Positions 17,048 to 27,736 of a stretch of DNA of 64,000 bases are shown one piece after another. Positions within the stretch are counted from its first letter, which is position 1, and each line of letters starts with the position of its first letter. Origin of the DNA: Lichenicoccus sp965277665. Lineage in GTDB: Bacteria > Pseudomonadota > Alphaproteobacteria > Acetobacterales > Acetobacteraceae. A program made the position numbers and the translations under genes. Location of the stretch: contig NZ_OZ255835.1 of assembly GCF_965277665.1 (NCBI RefSeq), positions 1,178,001-1,242,000 on the forward strand, read 5' to 3'. Below the pieces are notes generated by a model. That model ran no database searches. It worked only from the letters and a program-made list of their open reading frames with translations, and was not told the DNA's origin.

Positions 17048-18162
17048 CGGGCGAGATCGGAACAGGTTCACGCATGCATCCCGGTGTCGCGCCGTCCAGG
17101 TTGCGGGCGATCGATCTCGGCAGCGCCGTCATCAGCGAGCCGGTGATCCTGGCGCCGATGTCCGGCGTCACCGACCTGCCGTTCCGCACGCTTGCGCGCC
17201 GGCTCGGCGCCGGCCTGGTGGTGTCCGAGATGATCGCCTCCTGGGCGATGGTGCGCGAGAACGCCGCGACGTTGCGCATGGCGGAGATCGTCGGCACCAG
17301 GGGATCATCGGGCGCATCGGCAGCGGGAACCGGCACGCCGAATGCGGTGCAGCTGGCCGGCTGCGAGCCGGACGCAATGGCCCACGCCGCACGCATTGCG
17401 GTGGATCGTGGTGCCGACCTGATCGATATCAATTTCGGCTGTCCGGTGAAGAAGGTCGCCGTCGGGCAGATGGCGGGATCGGCGTTGATGCGCGACGAAG
17501 TGCTGGCGGGCGCGCTGCTGGCGGCGGTCGTGCGCGCCGTGGCTGTGCCGGTCACGCTCAAGATGCGCATGGGCTGGGACCATCAGAGCCTGAACGCGCC
17601 GCGGCTGGCTGCGATCGCCGAAGCCAGCGGCATTCGCATGGTGACGGTGCATGGCCGCACGCGGCAGCAATTCTACACCGGCAGCGCGGACTGGTCGTTC
17701 GTGCGGCAGGTGAAGCAGGCAACGCGCCTGCCGGTGATCGTGAACGGCGACATCGTCAGCATCGAGGCGGCGGAGCAGGCACTGGCGCTCTCCGGTGCGG
17801 ATGGCGTGATGCTGGGCCGTGCCTGCTACGGACGCCCCTGGTTCCCGGCCCAGGTCGCGGCCTGGCTGATGCGCGGGGAACGCATCCCGGACCCCGATCT
17901 TGCCCGGGAGCTGTGCATCGTCCTTGAGCATTACGAGGCGATGCTCACGCATTTCGGACGCGAGGCGGGCCTGCGTCTCGCCCGCAAGCACGTGTCGTGG
18001 TACTCGGCCGGGCTGCCGGGATCGGCGGCGTTCCGGGCCGGCTTCAACCGCCTCGACGATGCCCGGGCGGCGGTGGCGACGATCAGGGGCTTCTACGAGG
18101 AGCGCATCGCGTCGGGCGTCGGCCGCGAGCGTCGCCTCGAAATCATGAGGGAGGCTGCATGA
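17044..18162 (+). CDS. dusB: tRNA-dihydrouridine synthase DusB
   Basis: This flavoenzyme reduces uridine in the tRNA D-loop. The 372-aa TIM barrel has ILAPMSGVTDLPFR, the active-site signature DINFGCPVKKV with the catalytic cysteine, and LKMRMGWD, MVTVHGRTRQQFYTG and GADGVMLGRACYGRPW. It heads the ntr cluster (dusB-ntrBC, historically nifR3), a conserved arrangement in alphaproteobacteria. Its stop overlaps the ntrB start. ATG at 17074 is an alternative start with little loss of conserved sequence. Confidence 0.93.
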   Translation: MAGEIGTGSRMHPGVAPSRLRAIDLGSAVISEPVILAPMSGVTDLPFRTLARRLGAGLVVSEMIASWAMVRENAATLRMAEIVGTRGSSGASAAGTGTPNAVQLAGCEPDAMAHAARIAVDRGADLIDINFGCPVKKVAVGQMAGSALMRDEVLAGALLAAVVRAVAVPVTLKMRMGWDHQSLNAPRLAAIAEASGIRMVTVHGRTRQQFYTGSADWSFVRQVKQATRLPVIVNGDIVSIEAAEQALALSGADGVMLGRACYGRPWFPAQVAAWLMRGERIPDPDLARELCIVLEHYEAMLTHFGREAGLRLARKHVSWYSAGLPGSAAFRAGFNRLDDARAAVATIRGFYEERIASGVGRERRLEIMREAA

Positions 18163-19367
18163 AAGTCGCATTGCTGCGTCCGAAATCGAGCCGGCTGAAG
18201 CTGCTGGCGCCCGAGTTGCTGCCAGCGCGACCGGTCGAGCTGGCACTTGGCGCCGAGGCGCCGGCGCGGGCGGACCACGCGGCCATGATGGAGAGCCTGC
18301 CGGTTCCGGTGGTGCTGCTCGATGCGCGCGACCGCATCCAGTATGCGAACAGCGCCGCCGAGAACTTCCTCGGCCTGTCGCTGCTGCAGATGCGCGCGCA
18401 CGCGCTGACCGAGATGCTGCCGGCCGACAATCCGATCTTCCAGCTGGTCGCGCAGGTACGACGCCGTGGCCTGACGGTGGTCGAGCACGAGCTGGTGCTG
18501 GAGGGACCGCGGCTGCTGCGCCGGACCGGGATTACGGTGCACGGCACGCTGCTGCCGGAGCAGCCGGGCTCGGTGATGCTGACCCTGCATGATGCGTCGG
18601 CGGCGCGCGCGCTGGACCGTCAGCTCACCTTCCGCAATGCCGCCCGCAGCGTCTCGGGCATGGCCGCGATCCTGGCGCACGAGGTCAAGAACCCGCTCTC
18701 CGGGATACGCGGCGCGGCGCAGCTCCTGGAAGCCACCGTCGCAGAGGAGGATCGCGAACTCGCGGTGCTGATACGCGACGAGGCGGACCGCATACGCGAC
18801 CTTGTCGAACGCATGGAGGTGTTCAACGAGAAGCCGATCGAGCGGCGCCCGATCAACATCCATCGCGTCCTTGAACATGTTCGCATGCTGGCGCAAAGCG
18901 GCTTTGCCGCGCACATCCGCTTCGTCGAGACCTACGATCCCTCGCTGCCGCCGGTGTTCGGCAACCGCGACCAGCTTGTGCAGGTGCTGCTCAACCTGGT
19001 GAAGAACGCGGCGGAGGCGGTCTCCGGCGGCGCCGGAAACGGTCCGGGCCGCGCACCGGGCGAGATCACGCTCTGCACCGCCTACCGGCACAGCGTCCGG
19101 CTTGCGGTTCCGGGATCGGAGGATCGCGTCCACCTGCCGCTGATGGTGATGGTGCGCGACAACGGCCCCGGCGTGCCGGAGGCGATCCGGCCGCATCTGT
19201 TCGAGCCGTTCCTGACCACGAAGGTTGCCGGGAGTGGCCTTGGTCTTGCACTCGCGGCCAAGATCGTGGGCGACCATGGTGGCTCGATCCAGATCGAAAG
19301 CCGGCCGGGGCGCACCGACGTCCTGCTGCACCTGCCGGTGCTGTCGGACGACGCCGAGACTCCCTGA
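18159..19367 (+). CDS. ntrB: Nitrogen regulation sensor kinase NtrB
   Basis: This 402-aa cytoplasmic histidine kinase phosphorylates or dephosphorylates NtrC under PII control. A PAS domain (about residues 40-150, VVLLDARDRIQYANSAAE) is followed by the H-box AILAHEVKNPLSGIRGAAQL. The ATP-binding motifs NLVKNAAEAV, VRDNGPGVPEAI and GSGLGLALAAKIVGDHGG then follow. No membrane segment is present, as expected for NtrB. It is translationally coupled to dusB by an ATGA overlap. Confidence 0.94.
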   Translation: MKVALLRPKSSRLKLLAPELLPARPVELALGAEAPARADHAAMMESLPVPVVLLDARDRIQYANSAAENFLGLSLLQMRAHALTEMLPADNPIFQLVAQVRRRGLTVVEHELVLEGPRLLRRTGITVHGTLLPEQPGSVMLTLHDASAARALDRQLTFRNAARSVSGMAAILAHEVKNPLSGIRGAAQLLEATVAEEDRELAVLIRDEADRIRDLVERMEVFNEKPIERRPINIHRVLEHVRMLAQSGFAAHIRFVETYDPSLPPVFGNRDQLVQVLLNLVKNAAEAVSGGAGNGPGRAPGEITLCTAYRHSVRLAVPGSEDRVHLPLMVMVRDNGPGVPEAIRPHLFEPFLTTKVAGSGLGLALAAKIVGDHGGSIQIESRPGRTDVLLHLPVLSDDAETP

Positions 19368-19477
19368 AGTTCCGGCCGAAAGGCCGGGGCTCCTGACGTT
19401 CCGGTCGAGGCAGGCCGGAGCCGCTGACGTCCGGCCGTCCAGGCCAGGCGTGACCCAGAAGGCGACCGAGAGAGCGA
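19368..19477 (+). repeat. Imperfect tandem repeats between ntrB and ntrC
   Basis: Three imperfect copies, roughly 30 bases each, share the pattern CTGA(C/A)GTTCCGG followed by a GC-rich GGCCGG-type segment. Each can form a short hairpin such as GGCCGAAAGGCC at about 19382-19393. They may act as spacers or attenuators between the two regulators; no function is shown. Confidence 0.45.
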
Positions 19478-20926
<1,449 letters not shown>

Positions 20927-20970
20927 TCTCTCTTGGGGCCGGCTTGCAGGCCACTATCTTGTTGACAAGG

Positions 20971-21023
20971 CTAGTGTCCACTGAGAACCAGAAGTCCTAC
21001 GAACTTCTGGTTCGGGACACTAG
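20971..21023. repeat. 53-bp double-arm palindrome (MITE/IS-end-like)
   Basis: The outer arms CTAGTGTCC (20971-20979) and GGACACTAG (21015-21023) enclose inner arms GAACCAGAAGT (20985-20995) and ACTTCTGGTTC (21003-21013) around a 7-nt loop. It resembles two abutting terminal inverted repeats. It sits in the 261-bp gap between ntrC and ntrY with no T-tract, so a mobile-element scar is more likely than a simple terminator. Confidence 0.7.
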
Positions 21024-21187
21024 GAGGTTGGGGGACATCGGGCATGGCTCCGTGCAACCACGTCACGGGCGGTCCGCAACGAAGGCCAGGTTTTGCTGAT
21101 TTCCTTGTCTGAGAAAGCCGGCTTCGCGGGAGCCGGTGCTGCCGGCGGCGTTGCGGGAATTCCGCATATCGGGCCGGGCAATACGCA

Positions 21188-23488
21188 ATGACGGTCAGCC
21201 TGCCCGACGGGCTGAGGCGCGGGATCGGGCGCTTCCCCAGGTTGCCGCGACGGTTGCGCGAGTTGCTGATGAGCCGCATCGGCACCTTCATGTTGGCTGC
21301 CATCGCGCTCGCGCTGGGGATCGCCACCTTCTCGGTGCTGTCCGGCGGCATGATGCTCGCGCGGCGCCCGAGATACGAGATCGGCCTGTTCGGCCTCAAC
21401 CTGCTGGTGCTGCTGCTGCTGGCCGGCGCGCTGTTCACCCGGCTGGCCGGCGTGCTGGGCGAGCGCCGGCGCGGGCTTGCCGGATCCCGGCTGCATGTGC
21501 GCCTGGTGCTGCTGTTCGGCGTGGTCGCGGTGGTGCCGACGACGGTGGTGGCGGTGTTCGCCGCCGCCTTCTTCCATCTCGGCATCCAGCTCTGGTTCAG
21601 CGATCGGGTGCGGGTGGCGCTCGACGAGGCGCTGCAGGCCTCGACCGGGTATCTCGCCGAGCACAACAGCAACATACGCATCGACGCGCTGAAGATGGCC
21701 GGCGATGTCACCCAGAACGGGGCGATCTTCTATCTCGATCCGCACGATCTGGGGCAGTTCCTGTCCGAGCAGATGTATCTGCGCGGGCTGACCGAGGCGG
21801 TGATCTTCGATCCGTCGAACAACCAGATCCTGGCCTCGAACAGCGTGCTCGGCCTGGGTGTGGCACTGCCGCCGCCGGCCGCGGTGCTGCTGGCGCGCTC
21901 GGGCGACGTCGCCATCCAGGACAGCGCGGACGGTCGCTCGGTCACCGCGGTGGTCGATCTCAGCCTGAGCGATGCGCGCTACCGGACGATGCTGGCGATC
22001 ACCCGCCCGGTCGATCCGGTGATCCTCGAGCACATGCGCAAGACCCAGCGCGTGGTCGCGGAGTATAACCGCCTCGACCATAACCGGTCGTGGGTGCAGA
22101 TCACCTTCGTGATGATCTTCGCCCTGGTGGCGTTGCTGGTGCTGGCGTCCGCGGTGCTGATCGGGCTGGTGCTGGCCAACCAGATCGCCCGCCCGGTCGG
22201 GCTGCTGATCCTGGCGGCAGAGCGGGTGCGCGAGGGCGATCTCGGCGTACGGGTGCCGGAAGCCGGGCGCGAGGACGAGGTCTCCGGCCTGTCGCGCGCC
22301 TTCAACCGGATGACCGACCAGCTCGCCTCGCAGCGCGGCGAGCTCATGGTGGCGTACAGCCAGATCAACGAGCGGCGGCGCTTCACCGAGGCGGTGCTGT
22401 CCGGCGTGTCGGCCGGCGTGATCGGCCTTGATGCGGAGCAGCGGGTCGAGTTGCCGAACCGGGCCGCGGGCACGCTGCTCGGCTTCGACCTGATGCAGGC
22501 GGTCGGGCGGCCGCTTGCCGACCTCGTGCCCGAGTTCAAGCCGCTGCTGGGGCAGGCCCGGCAGACCCCCGAGCGTCCGCAGACCGCGGAGGTGCAGAGC
22601 GGACGCCGCACGCTGCTGGTGCGGATCGGGCCTGAGATGAAGGGCGCGGTGACCGAGGGCTACGTGGTGACGTTCGACGACATCACCGAACTGCAGTCGG
22701 CGCAGCGCAAGGCCGCCTGGGCGGATGTCGCGCGCCGGATCGCGCACGAGATCAAGAACCCGCTGACGCCGATCCAGCTCTCCGCCGAGCGCCTGAAGCG
22801 GCGGTTCCTGCGCGAGATCACCTCGGACCCGGAGACCTTCAGCCAGTGCGCCGACACCATCGTGCGCCATGTCGGCGATATCGGCCGCATGGTGGACGAG
22901 TTCTCCGCCTTCGCGCGCATGCCGCAGCCGCTGATCAAGCCGGAGGACCTGTCGCGCATCGTGCGCGAGGCGCTGATCCTGCAGCGCAGCGCACATCCGG
23001 ACATCGTGTTCGAGACCGACCTGCCGGATCGTGGCCCGGTGGTGGCCTGCGACCGGCGGCTGCTCGGCCAGGCCCTGACCAACCTGCTGCAGAATGCGGC
23101 CGACGGTATTGCCGCGGTGCAGGCGGCCGACGTTGCAGCGATCGACGGTTCGGCTGATACAGGCCTCGATGGATCAGTCTTGAACGGAGTCCGGGCGGAC
23201 CAGCTGCGAGGCACGATCTGGATCGCGCTGCGGGCCGGTGACCGGGACGTCTCGATCTCGATCGCCGATGACGGAGCCGGACTGCCGCAGCACGAGCGGC
23301 AGCGGCTGATGGAGCCTTATGTGACGCACAAGCCGAAAGGCACCGGGCTGGGACTTGCCATTGTCAAGAAGATCATGGAGGACCACGGCGGGTCGGTGAC
23401 GCTTGACGACCGGCCGGCCGGAAGAGGAGCGATAGCGGTCTTGAACCTGCCTGCAATACGCCCGGAGGGCGGCCCAGATGGCGAATGA
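21188..23488 (+). CDS. ntrY: Membrane sensor kinase NtrY
   Basis: This is a 766-aa integral-membrane histidine kinase that pairs with NtrX. Its N-terminus has several membrane helices (about residues 35-130), then an extracytoplasmic segment, another helix near 300-325 (IFALVALLVLASAVLIGLV), a HAMP-like linker and a PAS domain. The H-box RRIAHEIKNPLTPIQLSAER and the ATPase motifs NLLQNAADGI, IADDGAGLP and GTGLGLAIVKKIMEDHGG follow. NtrYX systems respond to redox and nitrogen signals in alphaproteobacteria. The gene overlaps ntrX by 11 bases. Confidence 0.94.
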   Translation: MTVSLPDGLRRGIGRFPRLPRRLRELLMSRIGTFMLAAIALALGIATFSVLSGGMMLARRPRYEIGLFGLNLLVLLLLAGALFTRLAGVLGERRRGLAGSRLHVRLVLLFGVVAVVPTTVVAVFAAAFFHLGIQLWFSDRVRVALDEALQASTGYLAEHNSNIRIDALKMAGDVTQNGAIFYLDPHDLGQFLSEQMYLRGLTEAVIFDPSNNQILASNSVLGLGVALPPPAAVLLARSGDVAIQDSADGRSVTAVVDLSLSDARYRTMLAITRPVDPVILEHMRKTQRVVAEYNRLDHNRSWVQITFVMIFALVALLVLASAVLIGLVLANQIARPVGLLILAAERVREGDLGVRVPEAGREDEVSGLSRAFNRMTDQLASQRGELMVAYSQINERRRFTEAVLSGVSAGVIGLDAEQRVELPNRAAGTLLGFDLMQAVGRPLADLVPEFKPLLGQARQTPERPQTAEVQSGRRTLLVRIGPEMKGAVTEGYVVTFDDITELQSAQRKAAWADVARRIAHEIKNPLTPIQLSAERLKRRFLREITSDPETFSQCADTIVRHVGDIGRMVDEFSAFARMPQPLIKPEDLSRIVREALILQRSAHPDIVFETDLPDRGPVVACDRRLLGQALTNLLQNAADGIAAVQAADVAAIDGSADTGLDGSVLNGVRADQLRGTIWIALRAGDRDVSISIADDGAGLPQHERQRLMEPYVTHKPKGTGLGLAIVKKIMEDHGGSVTLDDRPAGRGAIAVLNLPAIRPEGGPDGE

Positions 23489-24902
23489 GATCCTGATCGT
23501 CGATGACGAGCCGGACATCCGCCTGCTCATCGAGGGTCTGCTGCGCGACGAGGGCTACGAGACGCGGATCGCTTCGGATTCCGACGGCGCAATCGCGGCC
23601 TTCCGCGCGCGGCGGCCGTCGCTGGTCATCCTCGATGTCTGGCTGCAGGGCTCGCGGCTGGACGGGCTCGGCATCCTCAAGGCGATGCAGGGCGAGGAGC
23701 CGGAGGTGCCGACCGTGATGATCTCCGGGCACGGCACCATCGAGACCGCGGTGGCCGCTCTGCAGCACGGCGCCTACGACTTCATCGAGAAGCCGTTCCA
23801 GACCGACCGGCTGCTGCTCGTGGTCCGGCGCGCGCTCGAGGCGGCGCGGCTGGCGCGCGAGAATGCCGAGCTGCGCCTGCGCGCCGGGCCCGACACCATG
23901 CTGCGCGGCGAAAGCCAGGCGATGGCGGCGGTCCGGGCGCAGATCGAGCGGGTGGCGCCGACCGGCTCGCGGGTGCTGATCGCGGGTGCGGCGGGAGCCG
24001 GCAAGGAGGTGGCGGCGCGGATGATCCATGCGCGCTCGCGCCGGGCCGATGGCCCGTTCATCGCGCTGAACTGCGCCACTCTCGCACCCGGGCGCTTCGA
24101 GGAGGAGCTGTTCGGTTTGGACGGCAATGCCGAGGGCCATGGTTCGGGTCAGGTGGGGGGCGCCGGGCAGGGGTTCGGGCGCCGCACCGGCGTGCTGGAG
24201 CGCGCGCATGGCGGCACCCTGCTGCTCGACGAGGTGGCCGACATGCCGATCGAGACGCAGGGCAAGATCGTGCGCGCGCTGCAGGACCAGACCTTCGAGC
24301 GGGTCGGCGGCTCGACACGGGTCAAGGTGGATGTCCGCGTGCTGGCGACCACCAACCGCGATCTGCAGGCGGAGATCGCGGCCGGTCGCTTTCGCGAGGA
24401 CCTGTATTACCGGCTGGCGGTGGTGCCGTTGCGCATCCCGAGCCTGCGCGAGCGCCGCGACGACATTCCCGAGCTGGCCCGGATGTTCCTGTCGCGCTCG
24501 GCGGAGAATGCCGGATTGCCGGCGCGCGAGCTGTCCGCGGATGCGATGGCGGCGTTGCAGAGCTACGACTGGCCCGGCAATGCGCGCGAGCTGCGCAACA
24601 CGATGGACTGGCTGCTGATCATGGCGCCCGGCAGCAGCAACGAACCGATCCGCGCCGAGATGCTGCCGCCATCGATCGGCCAGGGCGCGCCCGCCTTGCT
24701 CAAGTTCGACCCGGCGGCGGATGTGATGGGGTTGCCGCTGCGCGAGGCGCGCGACCTGTTCGAGACGCAATACCTGCAGGCGCAGTTGCTGCGCTTCGGC
24801 GGCAATATCAGCCGCACCGCGGGCTTCGTCGGCATGGAACGCAGCGCGCTGCATCGCAAGCTCAAGCAACTCGGCGTCAACTCGGACGATCGCGGGGCGT
24901 GA
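23478..24902 (+). CDS. ntrX: Response regulator NtrX
   Basis: This is a 474-aa NtrC-family regulator and partner of NtrY. The receiver (IVDDEPDIR, ILDVWLQGSRLDG, EKPF) is intact. The AAA+ domain is altered: Walker A reads GAAGAGKE, and the GAFTGA sigma54 loop is missing, its place taken by a glycine-rich segment (LDGNAEGHGSGQV). The Walker B region LLLDEVADMP and the Fis-type HTH (GGNISRTAGFVGMERSALHRKL) remain. Loss of the loop is known in alphaproteobacterial NtrX and implies sigma54-independent regulation. Confidence 0.94.
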   Translation: MANEILIVDDEPDIRLLIEGLLRDEGYETRIASDSDGAIAAFRARRPSLVILDVWLQGSRLDGLGILKAMQGEEPEVPTVMISGHGTIETAVAALQHGAYDFIEKPFQTDRLLLVVRRALEAARLARENAELRLRAGPDTMLRGESQAMAAVRAQIERVAPTGSRVLIAGAAGAGKEVAARMIHARSRRADGPFIALNCATLAPGRFEEELFGLDGNAEGHGSGQVGGAGQGFGRRTGVLERAHGGTLLLDEVADMPIETQGKIVRALQDQTFERVGGSTRVKVDVRVLATTNRDLQAEIAAGRFREDLYYRLAVVPLRIPSLRERRDDIPELARMFLSRSAENAGLPARELSADAMAALQSYDWPGNARELRNTMDWLLIMAPGSSNEPIRAEMLPPSIGQGAPALLKFDPAADVMGLPLREARDLFETQYLQAQLLRFGGNISRTAGFVGMERSALHRKLKQLGVNSDDRGA

Positions 24903-24942
24903 CGACCGCCGCGCGCGGCTTGCCGTGTATCGGCCGGCCGCG

Positions 24943-25044
24943 AGAGCATGGTCCGTTCGATCATGCTCTGGTTGGCGCGTAATCGGGCAGCTTTCTCGGT
25001 CACTCGGGATCGCGAAGCGATTCCAATTGACCGGATGCTGCTCT
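24943..25044. repeat. Hairpin repeat upstream of hfq
   Basis: AGAGCATGGTC (24943-24953) pairs with GATCATGCTCT (24959-24969). A second imperfect dyad (GGATCGC, GAA, GCGATTCC) lies at 25007-25024, and the segment ends in ATGCTGCTCT. A closely similar 27-bp hairpin occurs at 51883-51909 in the phage region, so this is a dispersed repeat family rather than an hfq-specific element. It fills most of the 243-bp gap after ntrX. Confidence 0.6.
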
Positions 25045-25145
25045 AGTTTGAGCAGCCGCGGCGCGGGGATCGGCTTGCTCGCGTCCTGCGGATCATCACG
25101 GGCGGCCGGCAGCGGCCGCCTCAACAAGAAGATAAAGGCTCGGTC

Positions 25146-25445
25146 GTGGCAAAAGACCCATCTCAGAATGTTCAGGACGTGTTCCTGAACCATGTGCGCC
25201 GCTCTAAGACCCCGGTGACCATCTTCCTCGTCAACGGCGTCAAGCTGCAGGGCATCATCACCTGGTTCGACAACTTCTCCGTGCTGCTGCGCCGCGATGG
25301 CCATACGCAGCTGGTGTACAAACACGCGATCAGCACGGTGATGCCGTCGGCGCCGATCGCGCTGTTCGACCAGAGCAAGGCGGAAACCGGAGAGCCCTCG
25401 CTTGCCATTGGCAAGGAGGGTGCGCCGGCTGGTGACACCTTCTGA
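25146..25445 (+). CDS. hfq: RNA chaperone Hfq
   Basis: This hexameric Sm-like protein pairs small RNAs with mRNAs. The 99 aa contain Sm1 (QDVFLNHVRRSKTPVTIFLVNGVKLQG) and Sm2 with the YKHAIST motif, in place of the usual YKHAIS. Start codon GTG at 25146. The C-terminal tail is short and acidic. Linkage to ntrYX and hflX is the standard alphaproteobacterial arrangement, and hflX begins inside its last codons. Confidence 0.96.
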   Translation: MAKDPSQNVQDVFLNHVRRSKTPVTIFLVNGVKLQGIITWFDNFSVLLRRDGHTQLVYKHAISTVMPSAPIALFDQSKAETGEPSLAIGKEGAPAGDTF

Positions 25446-26799
25446 GACCGCCGGGCGGCCGACGCTTGCGGCCGTCATCCTGCCCTGGGCGCGGCCGGAG
25501 CGGAACGAGCCTGACCGGGGCGACGATATCCGGGCCGCCGAGGCCAGGCTCGAGGAGGCGGTCGGGCTGGCGGCTTCGATCGGGCTGGTTGTGGTGCGCC
25601 AGGCCGTGCTGCCGCTGCGTGCCCGCCAGCCGGCCACGCTGCTCGGCAGCGGCCAGGTCAAGGCGCTGCACGACGCCCTGGCCGCGGACCAGGTCAGTGT
25701 CGCCATCATCGATGCGCGTCTCAGCCCGGTCCAGCAGCGCAACCTGGAGCGGGCGCTGGACTGCAAGGTCATCGATCGGACCGGCCTGATCCTGGACATC
25801 TTCGGCGAGCGGGCAGCGACCCGCGAAGGCGCGCTGCAGGTCGAGCTGGCGCATCTCGAATACCAGCGCAGCCGGCTGGTGCGGTCCTGGACCCATCTGG
25901 AGCGCCAGCGCGGCGGCTTCGGCTTCCTGGGCGGCCCGGGCGAGACCCAGATCGAGGCCGATCGCAGGCTGATCACCGACCGCATCGTGCGCCTCAAGCG
26001 CGACCTGGAGCAGGTGCGCCGGACACGTGGGCTGCATCGCGAGGCGCGGCGGCGGGTGCCGTTTCCGGTGGTGGCGCTGGTCGGCTACACCAATGCCGGC
26101 AAGTCGACGCTGTTCAACGCGCTCACCGGGGCTGCGGTGCATGCCGAGGACCAGCTGTTCGCGACGCTCGATCCGACCATGCGCGGGCTCCGGCTGTCCT
26201 CCGGGCGCCGGGTCATCCTGTCGGACACGGTGGGGTTCATCAGCGAGTTGCCGACCGAGCTGGTGGCAGCGTTCCGCGCCACCCTGGAGGAGGTCTCGGA
26301 AGCCGACATCATCCTGCATGTCCGCGACATCGCGCATCCCGACAGTGCGGCGCAGCGCCAGGACGTGATCGCGGTCCTGGAAGGACTGGCGCAGGACGCC
26401 ACACTTGCGGCCAACTGGCGCGAGTTCTCGGTCGAGGTCCTGAACAAGGCGGACCTGCTGGGGGGTGCCGGGAACGTGCCGCATCGCGACGGGCAGGTGG
26501 TGATCTCGGCGGTCACCGGGGCCGGGCTCGACGAGCTGCAGGCGGAGATCGACCGGCGGCTGACCGGGGCGATGAGCCTTGCCGCCTATGACATTCCGGT
26601 CAGCGACGGGGCGGCGCTCGCCTGGCTGTATGCGCATGGCGAGGTGGTCTCGCGCGACGATGGCGAGGAGCGTGTGGCAATCGACGTGCGCATGCTGCCG
26701 GCCGACGTCGCGCGGTTCGAAAGCCAGCACGGCTCGGCGAAGCGGCACGATGGCGCAGCCGCGCGTCCGGCAGCGGGCAGCGGCACGAGTGGCGACTGA
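25432..26799 (+). CDS. hflX: Ribosome-splitting GTPase HflX (first copy)
   Basis: This 455-aa GTPase rescues stalled or heat-damaged ribosomes by splitting 70S particles. The N-terminal HflX domain (LLGSGQVKAL, VIDRTGLILDIF) and helical linker (QRGGFGFLGGPGETQIEADRR) precede the G domain with G1 GYTNAGKSTLFN, G3 DTVGFISELP and G4 NKAD. GTG at 25432 is preferred because AAGGAGG lies upstream at 25413-25419; it overlaps hfq by 14 bases. A second HflX-type gene lies 1 kb downstream on the other strand. Confidence 0.93.
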   Translation: MTPSETAGRPTLAAVILPWARPERNEPDRGDDIRAAEARLEEAVGLAASIGLVVVRQAVLPLRARQPATLLGSGQVKALHDALAADQVSVAIIDARLSPVQQRNLERALDCKVIDRTGLILDIFGERAATREGALQVELAHLEYQRSRLVRSWTHLERQRGGFGFLGGPGETQIEADRRLITDRIVRLKRDLEQVRRTRGLHREARRRVPFPVVALVGYTNAGKSTLFNALTGAAVHAEDQLFATLDPTMRGLRLSSGRRVILSDTVGFISELPTELVAAFRATLEEVSEADIILHVRDIAHPDSAAQRQDVIAVLEGLAQDATLAANWREFSVEVLNKADLLGGAGNVPHRDGQVVISAVTGAGLDELQAEIDRRLTGAMSLAAYDIPVSDGAALAWLYAHGEVVSRDDGEERVAIDVRMLPADVARFESQHGSAKRHDGAAARPAAGSGTSGD

Positions 26800-26895
26800 A
26801 GCAATGGCAACTGAGGGACTGGTACCCGCAGAAGCGGCACCTGAACCCGGACTGGTGCGTTCAAGGCTGCGACGGGCTGGCTCGAGAGGCAGGCG

Positions 26896-27726
26896 GTGGG
26901 TATGTTTTCAGTCAAGGAGACGGCGGAACTGACGCAGGTGCTGCGTGCGGCAGCCCGGGTCGAGATCCTGCCGCGCTTCCGCAAGCTCGAGGAGGGTGCG
27001 ATTCGCACCAAGTCGGGACCGCTCGACCTGGTCACGGTGGCCGACGAAGCGGCCGAGGCGCTGATCGCGGAGGGACTGGGGCGGCTGTTCCCCGGCGCCG
27101 TCATCATCGGCGAGGAGGCCTGTGCCAAGGACGCGACCGTGCTCGCGCGGCTGGAGCAGGCGGACCTCGCGATCGTTGTCGATCCGATCGACGGAACCTC
27201 GAACTATGCCGCCGGGGTGCCGCTGTTCGGGGTGATGGCGGCGGTGATCAGCCGCGGCGAGGTGGTGGCGTCGGTGATCCATGATCCGATCACCGACCAT
27301 AGTTCGGTCGCCGTGCGTGGCGAAGGCGCCTGGAGCGAGGACGCCGACGGCGTGCGCCACGGCCTCAGGGTCGCCGAGGCGGTGGACCCGGCGCGCATGA
27401 CGGGCAACGCGTCCTGGCGCTACCTGCCGGTGGCGATACGCGACCGGGTTGCGCGCAACCTCGCGAAGGTTGCCGCAAGCTGGGACTATCGCTGCGCCGC
27501 GCATGAGTATCGCGTGCTGGCGTCCGGCCACTGTCATTTCCTGATCTTCAACCGGCTGATGCCCTGGGACCATCTGGCGGGCTGGCTGCTGCACCACGAG
27601 GCCGGTGGCTACAGCGCCCATTTCGACGGCACGCCGTATTGTCCGACCGATCTGGATGGCGGCCTGCTCTATGCCCCCGATCGGGAGAGCTGGCACGCGC
27701 TGCACGACACCCTGTTCGCAGCCTAG
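26896..27726 (+). CDS. Inositol monophosphatase-family phosphatase
   Basis: This is a 276-aa magnesium-dependent sugar-phosphate phosphatase. The metal-binding motifs are present: IIGEEACAKD, VVDPIDGTSNYAAG and the C-terminal MPWDHLAGWLLHHEAGG. The family includes inositol-1-phosphatases, 3'-nucleotidases (CysQ) and histidinol phosphatases; the substrate cannot be fixed from sequence. It starts at GTG 26896 or ATG 26902. It converges with the second hflX gene across a perfect hairpin. Confidence 0.85.
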   Translation: MGMFSVKETAELTQVLRAAARVEILPRFRKLEEGAIRTKSGPLDLVTVADEAAEALIAEGLGRLFPGAVIIGEEACAKDATVLARLEQADLAIVVDPIDGTSNYAAGVPLFGVMAAVISRGEVVASVIHDPITDHSSVAVRGEGAWSEDADGVRHGLRVAEAVDPARMTGNASWRYLPVAIRDRVARNLAKVAASWDYRCAAHEYRVLASGHCHFLIFNRLMPWDHLAGWLLHHEAGGYSAHFDGTPYCPTDLDGGLLYAPDRESWHALHDTLFAA

Positions 27727-27736
27727 GACATTGATA

